DNA of 64,000 bases from Saliniramus sp050485405 (GTDB taxonomy: Bacteria > Pseudomonadota > Alphaproteobacteria > Rhizobiales > Beijerinckiaceae): assembly GCA_050485405.1 (NCBI GenBank), contig JBJHBI010000002.1, positions 62,001 to 126,000 on the forward strand. Reading direction: 5' to 3'. Both the position numbers and the translations under genes were made by a program. The notes under the pieces were generated by a model. It had not been told where the DNA came from and ran no database searches. It worked only from the letters and a program-made list of their open reading frames with translations. Below are positions 18,072 to 25,927 of this stretch, one piece after another (positions within the stretch are counted from its first letter, which is position 1; each line of letters begins with the position of its first letter).

Positions 18072-19073
18072 ATGACGATCCCTGCAAACATGCGTGCCGT
18101 CATCGCCGAGCGCGGCGGTGGTCCCGAAGTCCTGAAGGTGGTCGAGCGCCCTGTGCCGCAGCCGGGGGCCGGGGAGATCCTCGTGCGCGTCCATGCCGGC
18201 GGGATCAACCGTCCCGACGTCTTTCAACGTCTCGGCAATTATCCGCCCCCGCCCGGCGCCTCCGATATTCTCGGCCTCGAAATCGCGGGCGAAGTCGTCG
18301 CCTGCGGCGAAGGCGCGTCGGATTTCGCGCCGGGCGACCGCGTGATGGCTCTCGTCGCCTCCGGTGGTTATGCCGATTACGCGGTGGTGGCGCAGGACAA
18401 TGCGCTACCCGTTCCGCAGGGCCTCTCCATGGTCGAGGCCGGGGCGATACCCGAGACCTATTTCACGGTCTGGACGAACATGTTCGACCGTGGCGGCCTC
18501 CAGGCCGGCGAAACCGTTCTGATCCACGGCGGCTCCTCGGGCATCGGCACGACGGCGATCCAGCTCGCCAAGGCGTTCGGCGCGACCGTGTTCGTCACCG
18601 CCGGATCGCAGGAGAAATGCGAGGCCTGCCTGAAGCTCGGCGCCGACCGTGCGATCAATTATCGCGAGGAGGATTTCGTCGCGGTGGTCAAGGAGGCGAC
18701 GGATGGCAAGGGCGTGCCGCTGATCATCGACATGGTGGGCGGCGACTATATCGGGCGCAATTACGACGCCGCCGCGATCGAGGGCCGTATCGTGCAGATC
18801 GCCTTCCTGAAGGGCGGCAAGGCGGAAGTCGATTTCCGCCGTCTGATGGTCAAGCGCCTCCACCATACGGGTTCGACGCTGCGGCCGCGCTCGGTGGCGC
18901 AGAAGGCGGAAATCGCGCATTCCCTGCGTGAGAAGGTCGTACCGCTGCTCGCCGAGGGCCGCTGCAAGCCGATCATCGATTCCACCTTCCCGCTGGCGGA
19001 AGTCTCGAAGGCCCATGCACGCATGGATTCGAGCGCCCATATCGGCAAGATCGTGCTGACGATGGTGGATTGA
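18072..19073 (+). CDS. NAD(P)H:quinone oxidoreductase, zinc-independent MDR (PIG3-like)
   Basis: Medium-chain dehydrogenase/reductase of 333 residues. The N-terminal GroES-like domain contains AGGINRPDVFQRLGNYPPP, and the Rossmann domain contains HGGSSGIGTTAIQLAKAFGA. The structural and catalytic zinc ligands of alcohol dehydrogenases are absent, as expected for quinone oxidoreductases. Likely role: one- or two-electron reduction of quinones with NADPH. The start ATG has AGGAG 7 nt upstream. Confidence 0.9.
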   Translation: MTIPANMRAVIAERGGGPEVLKVVERPVPQPGAGEILVRVHAGGINRPDVFQRLGNYPPPPGASDILGLEIAGEVVACGEGASDFAPGDRVMALVASGGYADYAVVAQDNALPVPQGLSMVEAGAIPETYFTVWTNMFDRGGLQAGETVLIHGGSSGIGTTAIQLAKAFGATVFVTAGSQEKCEACLKLGADRAINYREEDFVAVVKEATDGKGVPLIIDMVGGDYIGRNYDAAAIEGRIVQIAFLKGGKAEVDFRRLMVKRLHHTGSTLRPRSVAQKAEIAHSLREKVVPLLAEGRCKPIIDSTFPLAEVSKAHARMDSSAHIGKIVLTMVD

Positions 19074-19132
19074 GGGCGGGGCGGTCGGCGGACGGGCTCA
19101 CGCGATTGCGTGGTCCGTCGACCCGGCCCCTC

Positions 19133-20002
19133 TCACGGCGTCGGCCTGCCGAAAATGAAGGTCGACGCATTCGGATTGGGGTTTACCCTGGCCTCGCCCG
19201 GCGGCACCCTGTTGTCCGAGTTTGACGCGCCATAGTTCGTCTGGAAGCTGCCTGACATGATCCCGAGGCGCGCATCGACGCCCGTGTTGAACGGGTGGTC
19301 GCCCGCATGCGCACCTCCGCCGAATACCAGATATTTCGTACTCGACCCGCGTTGGCTCATGTGGTTGCTGATGACCGAGGTCCAATGTGGATTGGATGTT
19401 TCGAGGCGGTTGCTACCGGAGAACGGAATATCGATCCCGACGACCTCGATGCCCTGTCGGCGCGCCGCATCGATGAGGTCGACAAGCGATCCGATCCAGC
19501 CGGGTCCCTTGTTCCAGCCGTCCTCCAGATATCCGGTGAGTTCGCTTCGATCCCCGCTTTCCATGAACCGGTCCAGAACTTCCTGGTCTGCGGACTGGAC
19601 CATCTCGATGAAGAACACGCCGACACCCGCAGCACGAAACTGCGCCATGTTGTCGGCGAGGAACCGCTTAATGAATGTGTCGCCGTGACCATCGCCGATC
19701 ATGAAGCCTCGGGCCTGCTCCAGTCCATACCGGATCGCCGCCATCGGCCCGCCTTCCACCAGGCCGTGCGCATCGGTTGGAAGGTCCGGTCCCGCGACCG
19801 GCCGGCTGTTTCTTTGGGCGATCAGTGCGGGAGGCTCCGAAAGATCGATGGTCTGGATATCGATTGCTTCGATATCCGGGGTCGGAACTTCTGCGGCCAG
19901 CCTCATCTGCAAGGCGAACGCTTCTCGAACATCAATCTTCGCGCGTGCGATCTCGGCGGATGCCGGAGATGAAGCAGAATTATTTAATTCACCTATTATC
20001 AT
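19133..20002 (-). CDS. Orphan protein with TIKI/ChaN-like (dermonecrotic-toxin-type) domain features
   Basis: A 289-residue protein with no signal peptide. Its first 70 residues are polar and Ser/Ala/Asn-rich. The C-terminal 190 residues look like a TIKI/ChaN/PMT-toxin-type fold: FMIGDGHGD near residue 100 followed by FLADNMAQFRAAGVGVFFIEM, then GIEVVGIDIPF, and TKYLVFGGGAHAGDHP with a second His near 235. The pattern of a GDGH/GE-H motif, a helix, an FxE strand and a late GxxH is typical of that superfamily, but I cannot assign an activity. The start ATG has GAGG 7 nt upstream. Codon use near the 5' end and the flanking DNA are AT-rich, unlike the neighbours, which suggests acquisition. Confidence 0.6.
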   Translation of the reverse strand: MIIGELNNSASSPASAEIARAKIDVREAFALQMRLAAEVPTPDIEAIDIQTIDLSEPPALIAQRNSRPVAGPDLPTDAHGLVEGGPMAAIRYGLEQARGFMIGDGHGDTFIKRFLADNMAQFRAAGVGVFFIEMVQSADQEVLDRFMESGDRSELTGYLEDGWNKGPGWIGSLVDLIDAARRQGIEVVGIDIPFSGSNRLETSNPHWTSVISNHMSQRGSSTKYLVFGGGAHAGDHPFNTGVDARLGIMSGSFQTNYGASNSDNRVPPGEARVNPNPNASTFIFGRPTP

Positions 20003-20128
20003 AATAATGCCTCATATAAAATATGAAAATTTCATTTAGTATCCAATTTTGTGATTGAGAAGTCAATTGCCTTGGAGCGGCCACGTTTTGTAGCCTCTTG
20101 CGACAGGTGCACTTTGGGGGAGCCGATC
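19975..20128. other. AT-rich stretch around the orphan gene start
   Basis: About 75 nt around 19975-20050 are strikingly AT-rich in a GC-rich chromosome. They hold the promoter region of the minus-strand orphan gene. No terminal repeats or integrase are visible. Confidence 0.6.
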
Positions 20129-20422
20129 ATGGGCGAAGAAGCGATTCCGGCGGCGCGCTACACCCTGCGTGACGCGCATGACCGCGCGTACCTGTCGGCT
20201 GTGCCGGGGCGATTCGGTGGTCACGCGAAAAGCCGCATCTACGGGCGTCTCGATTGCCGAACAGCAAAGGCGGCGATCGCGCGCGGCGGGCCCTATATCC
20301 GCCACCGCGTCTTCTTCGCCGAAGAGGTGATTGCCCTGCTTGCGGGCTATCGGCCCTGCGCCGTATGCATGCCGGAAGCCTATGCAGCGTGGAAGCCGCA
20401 TCGGAACCGAAGCGGCGGGTGA
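20129..20422 (+). CDS. Ada-type metal-binding domain protein
   Basis: A 97-residue protein with the pattern of stand-alone Ada metal-binding domains: HAKSRIYGRLDCRTA near residue 40 and YRPCAVCMPEAY near residue 80. The three Cys (DC...PCAVC) and nearby His could bind Zn. It has no methyltransferase domain, so it is not Ada itself. The start ATG at 20129 follows GGGGAG by 7 nt; the longer ORF to 20051 lacks a good site. Confidence 0.75.
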   Translation: MGEEAIPAARYTLRDAHDRAYLSAVPGRFGGHAKSRIYGRLDCRTAKAAIARGGPYIRHRVFFAEEVIALLAGYRPCAVCMPEAYAAWKPHRNRSGG

Positions 20423-20607
20423 TTGCGCCGTCGGAATATTGCCTTCCTCGCCCGGCTCTTCGTGACTTTGCCCTTGCGGATGGCGCATGGGTGCGGGTTG
20501 TGCGGTGCAAAGCCGCGTGGCAAAGCGGTTTGCGGGAAATGTCGATGGTCGTCCTGCGATCGGCTCGCCATTGCCCTCACGCGCAGCTATCACCGGAACC
20601 GGTTTCC

Positions 20608-22014
20608 ATGACAAATCGCATCGATGCGTTTTCGGGGCTCGCGCTCGTCATCGCCTGGTTCGCCCTACTCGCGAGCACGCTGAGCGGGGAGGCGGAGCGG
20701 GCGCTCGCGGAGGGGATGCCGAGCCCGCTCATGCTGGTGGGGATGGCGGCGGCTCTGTTTTATCTCGCGACGCAGGTCACGCGGTTTACGCGTTTCGTCT
20801 GGGGCCATCTCGCCTTCGGCGGCGTGGTCACGATCATCGCTTTATTTGTCCTGTCATCGCCGCTCGTCGCGCTCGCGGAAGCGTTCTGGCGCAGTGTCTT
20901 CATCATGGTGCTGTTCTTCGCGCTCGGTGTGCTGCGCGTGGCGGCGCAGACCTCGCCGATGGTGCATGAGACCGGTGCCATGCTGGTGCGTCAGCCGCCG
21001 GGACGGCGCTATTTCGCGCTTCTGGGCGGGACGACGCTCTTCGCCGCGATCCTGAATTTCGGCGTGGTGGCATTGTTCAGCGGCATGATCCGCGACGCGA
21101 TCAAGGCCGCGCCGGGTGATGCCGCCGTGGCGAAGGCGCGCGAGCGGAGGATGATGCTCGCCATGCTGCGCGGGTTCTCGCTGACCATGTTCTGGTGCCC
21201 GCTCACCGTCGCATTCGCCATCGCGACGACCGGGGTGAGCGGCGCGCAATGGCCGCTGATGGTGCTGATCGGGACCGGCCTCGCCGTGATGACCGCGATC
21301 GCCGGCTGGGCGCTCGACAGCGGCGCCTCGCGCCGCGCGGCGGGAACCGGGGATACCGTGCCGTTCTCGTTCGCCGCGCTCTTGCCGCTCGTCACGCTGC
21401 TCGTCCTGCTCTCCAGCGCGGCGGCGCTCGTCGAGCGCTTCACGCCGGGCCAGCTGATCCACGGGGTAATCCTCTTCGTGCCGCTGATCGGCCTCGTCTG
21501 GATCCTGCGCGATACCGGGCGCGCGGGGCTTGCGCATCTGCGCCATTACGTCGTCGAACAGGCGCCCCAGCAGCGGCAGGAACTGTCCGTGCTCGGCAAC
21601 GCGGCCTATGCGGGTACGCTCATCGGGATGCTCCTTCCGCAGGTCTTCATCGACGCGCTGATCGGCCCGCAGGGCCTGCCGCCGGTCTTCGTGCCGGCGC
21701 TCTTCATGCTCCTCGTGGTGTTGTTCGGGCTGATCGGAGCGAACCCGCTGATCACCGTCGCTGTGCTTGCGAGCGTGATGGCCGATCCGGCGCGCTACGG
21801 CGTCGATGCGACGCTGGTCGCCAGCGCGCTCGCCATCGGCTGGGGCATGGCGATCGCCTCCTCGCCGGCGACCGCTGCGACGATGTATGTCGGCAGGTTG
21901 ACGGGTTACGGCTCCTTCACCGTCGGCACGCGCTGGAATGCCGGCTACGCCGCCGTTTCCGTCGTTCTGATCGGCACGGTCCTGACGGTTCTCGGCCTGT
22001 GGCGGGGCGTCTGA
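20608..22014 (+). CDS. Polytopic inner-membrane protein, ion-transporter-like
   Basis: 468 residues with roughly 11-12 hydrophobic segments, about half of them Ala/Leu/Val-rich helices. Recognisable stretches include FWCPLTVAFAIATTGVSG and GANPLITVAVLASVMADP, which recall the two pseudo-repeat hairpins of ion-transporter (IT) superfamily permeases, but I cannot place it in a specific family or give a substrate. The ATG at 20608 is chosen because membrane-protein sequence starts there; upstream in-frame codons look antisense-like. The ribosome-binding site is weak, so the start is uncertain. Confidence 0.7.
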   Translation: MTNRIDAFSGLALVIAWFALLASTLSGEAERALAEGMPSPLMLVGMAAALFYLATQVTRFTRFVWGHLAFGGVVTIIALFVLSSPLVALAEAFWRSVFIMVLFFALGVLRVAAQTSPMVHETGAMLVRQPPGRRYFALLGGTTLFAAILNFGVVALFSGMIRDAIKAAPGDAAVAKARERRMMLAMLRGFSLTMFWCPLTVAFAIATTGVSGAQWPLMVLIGTGLAVMTAIAGWALDSGASRRAAGTGDTVPFSFAALLPLVTLLVLLSSAAALVERFTPGQLIHGVILFVPLIGLVWILRDTGRAGLAHLRHYVVEQAPQQRQELSVLGNAAYAGTLIGMLLPQVFIDALIGPQGLPPVFVPALFMLLVVLFGLIGANPLITVAVLASVMADPARYGVDATLVASALAIGWGMAIASSPATAATMYVGRLTGYGSFTVGTRWNAGYAAVSVVLIGTVLTVLGLWRGV

Positions 22015-22188
22015 TTCCGGGGCGGCAGAAGATACGACATTTGCCCCATTGCCCTTGCCCGCACGCTCACATAACTCTTGGTCAGGAGAGGCCGGCTGTG
22101 CCCGAACACGGCGCGGATACGCTTCCCGGCGAAGAAACAGGCACGCCACGGCAGAGCCGGAAGATGCGTGCGGCTTTGGAGGACGATG

Positions 22189-23952
22189 ATGGATTACCGT
22201 GCGCCCGTGACCGAGATGGTCCACGTCATGCGCCATGTGGCCGGCCTCGACGATGCGCTCGCCGAGGGGCTGCACCCGGATCTCTCGGTCGAACTCGTCG
22301 ACCAGATCCTCGAGGAGGCGGCGAAATTCGCCGGTGACGCGATTGCACCGCTCAACCGGGTCGGCGACACCAACGGGCCGAAACTCGCCGACGGCGCCGT
22401 CACCACACCTCCCGGCTGGAAGGAAACCTACAAGGCCTGGGCCGAGGCCGGATGGAACGCGCTTCCCGGGCCGGCGGATCATGGCGGGCAGGGTCTTCCG
22501 GGCTTGCTCAACGCCGCCTGTATCGAGATGTGGAACTCGGCCTCGCTCTCCTTCGCCATCGGGCCGCTGCTCACCATGGGCGGTATCGAGGCGCTGACGC
22601 AGCACGCCACGCCGGAATTGCAGGAGCGCTATCTGGGCAAGCTCGTCTCCGGCGAATGGATGGCGACGATGAACCTCACCGAGCCGCAGGCCGGTTCCGA
22701 TCTCGCCGCCCTTCGCACCCGCGCCGAGCCCGCCGGCGACGGTACCTACCGGATCACGGGTCAGAAAATCTACATCACCTATGGCGAGCACGACATGACG
22801 GACAATATCGTCCATCTCGTCCTCGCGCGCTTGCCGGATGCGCCGGCGGGTACGAAGGGCATCTCGCTCTTCCTCGTGCCCAAGATGCTGCCCGACGGCA
22901 GCCGCAACGACGTCTTCTGCAACGGAATGGAGCATAAGCTCGGTCTGCACGGCTCCCCGACCTGCACCATGGTGTTCGGCGACAAGGGCGGTGCGACGGG
23001 CTGGCTGATCGGCGAGGAGAACCGGGGCCTCGCCTGCATGTTCACGATGATGAACAATGCCCGCCTCGGTGTCGGCCTCCAGGGCGTCGCGGCCTGCGAG
23101 CGGGCCTATCAGCAGGCGCTCTCCTATGCACGTGAGCGCCGACAGGGCCGCGCGGCCTCGTGGCAGGGCGAGGGTATGGCGCCGATCATCGCGCACCCCG
23201 ATGTCCAGCGCATGCTGATGACCATGAAGGGCCTCACCCAGGCCGCGCGCGCGATCTGCTACATCACCGCCGGTGCGCTCGACCGTGCCCATGCGGAGGG
23301 TGACCGGGATGCGCGCCGCCGCGCCCATGAGCGCGCCTCGCTGATGACGCCGATTGCGAAGGCCTTCTCGACCGATGTCGCGAGCGAGGTCGCCTCTCTC
23401 GGCGTGCAGGTCCATGGCGGGATGGGCTATATTGAGGAGACCGGCGCCGCGCAGCATCTGCGCGATGCCCGCATCCTCGCGATCTACGAGGGGACGAACG
23501 GCATTCAGGCGATCGATCTCGTCACCCGCAAGCTGCCGCTCTCCGGCGGTGAAACGGTGCGTGGCGAGATCGCGCGGCTGCGCGCCGTCGCCGATCGCGT
23601 CACGAAGGAGGGCGGGGCGGCCTATGGCGATACGGCGAGCCGTCTGCGCCAGGCGGTCGAGGCGCTCGACCGGGCGACGAGCCATCTGCTGACGGCCCTT
23701 TCCGGCAATGCCCAGCAGGATGCGCTCGCCGGCGCCACCCCGTATCTTCGCCTGTTCGGCCTGACGCTCGGGGCGGCCTCGCTCGCGCAGGCCGCGCTCG
23801 CTTCCGGGGAGGGCGATCCGCTCGCAGCCGGACGCGTGGCGCTAGCACGGTACTTTGCCGAGAACGAACTCAGCATCGCACCGGGCCTCGCCGAGATCGT
23901 TCTGCATGGCGGTGGCTTCACGGAGAGCGCCGAACTCGCCCTCGCGAGCTGA
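22189..23952 (+). CDS. Acyl-CoA dehydrogenase (long C-terminal-domain type)
   Basis: FAD-dependent acyl-CoA dehydrogenase of 587 residues. Visible: MNLTEPQAGSDL (FAD/substrate motif, about 160), GEHDMTDNI, the acyl-CoA dehydrogenase signature VHGGMGYIEE near residue 410, IYEGTNGIQ (about 435) and a C-terminal acyl-CoA dehydrogenase-like extension. The length and motif order match the group that includes 3-methylmercaptopropionyl-CoA dehydrogenase (DmdC), but substrate cannot be fixed. The start ATG at 22189 has TTTGGAGG ending 6 nt upstream. Confidence 0.9.
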   Translation: MDYRAPVTEMVHVMRHVAGLDDALAEGLHPDLSVELVDQILEEAAKFAGDAIAPLNRVGDTNGPKLADGAVTTPPGWKETYKAWAEAGWNALPGPADHGGQGLPGLLNAACIEMWNSASLSFAIGPLLTMGGIEALTQHATPELQERYLGKLVSGEWMATMNLTEPQAGSDLAALRTRAEPAGDGTYRITGQKIYITYGEHDMTDNIVHLVLARLPDAPAGTKGISLFLVPKMLPDGSRNDVFCNGMEHKLGLHGSPTCTMVFGDKGGATGWLIGEENRGLACMFTMMNNARLGVGLQGVAACERAYQQALSYARERRQGRAASWQGEGMAPIIAHPDVQRMLMTMKGLTQAARAICYITAGALDRAHAEGDRDARRRAHERASLMTPIAKAFSTDVASEVASLGVQVHGGMGYIEETGAAQHLRDARILAIYEGTNGIQAIDLVTRKLPLSGGETVRGEIARLRAVADRVTKEGGAAYGDTASRLRQAVEALDRATSHLLTALSGNAQQDALAGATPYLRLFGLTLGAASLAQAALASGEGDPLAAGRVALARYFAENELSIAPGLAEIVLHGGGFTESAELALAS

Positions 23953-24025
23953 TGATCGCGCAGTTGTGAACGGCTTTCGCGTGCATTCATGCGCGCGCGA
24001 GCCGGTTTCCGCTCAGTTACCCTCG

Positions 24026-24050
24026 GGAACACGGCTTCAACCTTTGCGTT
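24026..24050 (+). promoter_or_regulatory. EcfG-type general stress promoter
   Basis: GGAAC (24026-24030), 16-nt spacer, CGTT (24047-24050): an exact match to the alphaproteobacterial general stress sigma factor EcfG consensus GGAAC-N16/17-CGTT. It lies 61 nt upstream of the sensor kinase start. Confidence 0.7.
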
Positions 24051-24110
24051 AGCAGATGGTGCCCGCGCATCGATCATGCGCGAGATGTGTTCCAATGGGG
24101 GGAGGGCGGC

Positions 24111-25886
24111 GTGAGCTCTGATGCGTCTGGTGAGAAGAGTGGCTTCGGGCATCGCTTGCGGGCGATGATTGCGAGTTCTTCCCTGCGCAGCCGCCTCGTC
24201 TCGATCCTTCTCGTCGCGACGCTCCCCGGCATGGCGGTGGCGATCTTCCTCGCGGCCAACGCGCTGAACAACGAACGCGACCAGATCGAGGAAAACGCGA
24301 GGCGGCTCGCGGATATCCAGGCGGCCCAGCACACCAACGTCATCGAAAACGCCCGGATCATGATGGAAACGGTCGTCGAACTGGTCGAGACCCGACCCGT
24401 CAGCGCGACCGAATGCACCCATTTCCTGAGCGAATGGGCCGATCGCTATCCCTCCTTCACGTCGCTGACGCTGCTGGACGCACAGGGCGCCTTGCTCTGT
24501 GCGCGCGCCGACAGCGAGCTTCCGGACGGATTTCCGACAGCGGATTTTCTCGAGACCATCCGCTCGTCCGACGACATGGTCGTGAGTGACCACATGGTCG
24601 GACAGTCGGGCATGCCCTTGATCATCGCCGCGCTGCCGATCCGCGAGCAGGGTGGAAGCCTGGAGGGCGCGATCGCCGTCGGCATCGATCTGCGCTGGCT
24701 CGAATTCCTGACGCGCCGGCTCAACCTGCCCGTGGGCAGCACGATCACGGCCATCGGCAAGGACGGCGAAGTGCTCACCCATTATCGCGCCGAGGGTGGA
24801 GACGACGAGGATCTGGAGGCGCCCCGCGAGACGGTGCCGGTAGAGGATATCCGCCTCGAGATGGCGACGCGCGGCAGCGGCGCGATCCGCGGCACGACCC
24901 AGAGCGGATCGGACCGGGTCTTCGGTTTTCAGAGCACGGATGCGGGCGATCTCATCATAGCGGTCGGCAAACCGCAATACATGGAATTCGAGCGTTACGG
25001 CGCCGCCCTGCGCGATACGCTCGCCGCGCCGATGACGGTTCTGCTGCTCGCGCTCTTCGCCGCCGCCTATGCCAGCGAATCGCTGGTGATACGCTGGGTG
25101 CGCCTGTTGACGGGCGCCGCGATGCGGATGTCCGGCGGCGATCTCGATGCACGATCGAACGTACCCCATTCCCGCTACGAGATCGGCCGCCTCGCGGCCG
25201 CCTTCGACAGCATGGCGGCTGCCATCAAGCAGAAGCAGGAGCAGATCCACGCCAAGGCCGCGCAGTACCGGGATCTCCTGAACGAGCTGAACCATCGCGT
25301 GAACAACAACATGCAGATGATCGGCAGCCTGATACGGATGAAGTCGAAAAGCGTCACCGATCCGCAGGCGCGGCTCGTCATCGACGACATCGAACAGCGC
25401 CTGCGCGCCCTCGCCGAGATCCAGCGCCTTCTCTACGCACGTGAGGACGGTTTCGACGAAGATCCGGATTATACTGTCCGTCTCGGCAACCTGCTGGCGG
25501 ATTTCTATTCCTCCGACACCATCACGGTGCGTATGGAGGCCGAGCCGATCTCGATTCCGCGACCCTCGGCGGTGCCACTCGCGCTGATCATGAACGAATT
25601 GATCACCAATGCCTGCAAGCACGCCTATCCCGATGGCGAAGGGGAGATCCGCGTGAGCCTGCGCCGACATGACGACGTGGTGAAGCTCTCCGTCACCGAT
25701 GACGGCGCTCCCGTCCCCGAGGCCTGGGGGCCGGGCGAGGGAGAGGATTCGATGGGTCTGCGGATCATCCGCGCCATGGCCGCGCATCTGGGCGGTGAAC
25801 TAGAGATCCACCCCGCGGCACAGGGCAAATCCATCGACGTGACGTTCCCGCTGGAGCGCCCCGGCGCGGAAACGCAGCGCGGTTGA
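24111..25886 (+). CDS. Membrane sensor histidine kinase, HisKA_2 type
   Basis: A 591-residue sensor kinase. Two transmembrane helices (about 25-50 and 300-325) flank an extracytoplasmic sensor of about 250 residues resembling a dCACHE/PAS-like domain. A HAMP linker follows, then the HisKA_2 phosphoacceptor (ELNHRVNNNMQMI, about 400) and an HATPase domain (LIMNELITNACKHAYP, about 490; GLRIIRAM). HisKA_2/HWE kinases in alphaproteobacteria often feed PhyR in the general stress response. The start is the GTG at 24111 with GGAGGG 5 nt upstream; an ATG at 24087 has no such site. An EcfG promoter precedes it. Confidence 0.88.
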   Translation: MSSDASGEKSGFGHRLRAMIASSSLRSRLVSILLVATLPGMAVAIFLAANALNNERDQIEENARRLADIQAAQHTNVIENARIMMETVVELVETRPVSATECTHFLSEWADRYPSFTSLTLLDAQGALLCARADSELPDGFPTADFLETIRSSDDMVVSDHMVGQSGMPLIIAALPIREQGGSLEGAIAVGIDLRWLEFLTRRLNLPVGSTITAIGKDGEVLTHYRAEGGDDEDLEAPRETVPVEDIRLEMATRGSGAIRGTTQSGSDRVFGFQSTDAGDLIIAVGKPQYMEFERYGAALRDTLAAPMTVLLLALFAAAYASESLVIRWVRLLTGAAMRMSGGDLDARSNVPHSRYEIGRLAAAFDSMAAAIKQKQEQIHAKAAQYRDLLNELNHRVNNNMQMIGSLIRMKSKSVTDPQARLVIDDIEQRLRALAEIQRLLYAREDGFDEDPDYTVRLGNLLADFYSSDTITVRMEAEPISIPRPSAVPLALIMNELITNACKHAYPDGEGEIRVSLRRHDDVVKLSVTDDGAPVPEAWGPGEGEDSMGLRIIRAMAAHLGGELEIHPAAQGKSIDVTFPLERPGAETQRG

Positions 25887-25927
25887 CGCTGCGTGCAATA
25901 GTCCTTCGCGCGCGCCTTGGAAGCCCG

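Noticed and set aside
20854..23685. Long minus-strand frame of 943 codons
   Set aside because: Antisense to the membrane protein and acyl-CoA dehydrogenase genes; no domain motifs and Arg-rich composition.
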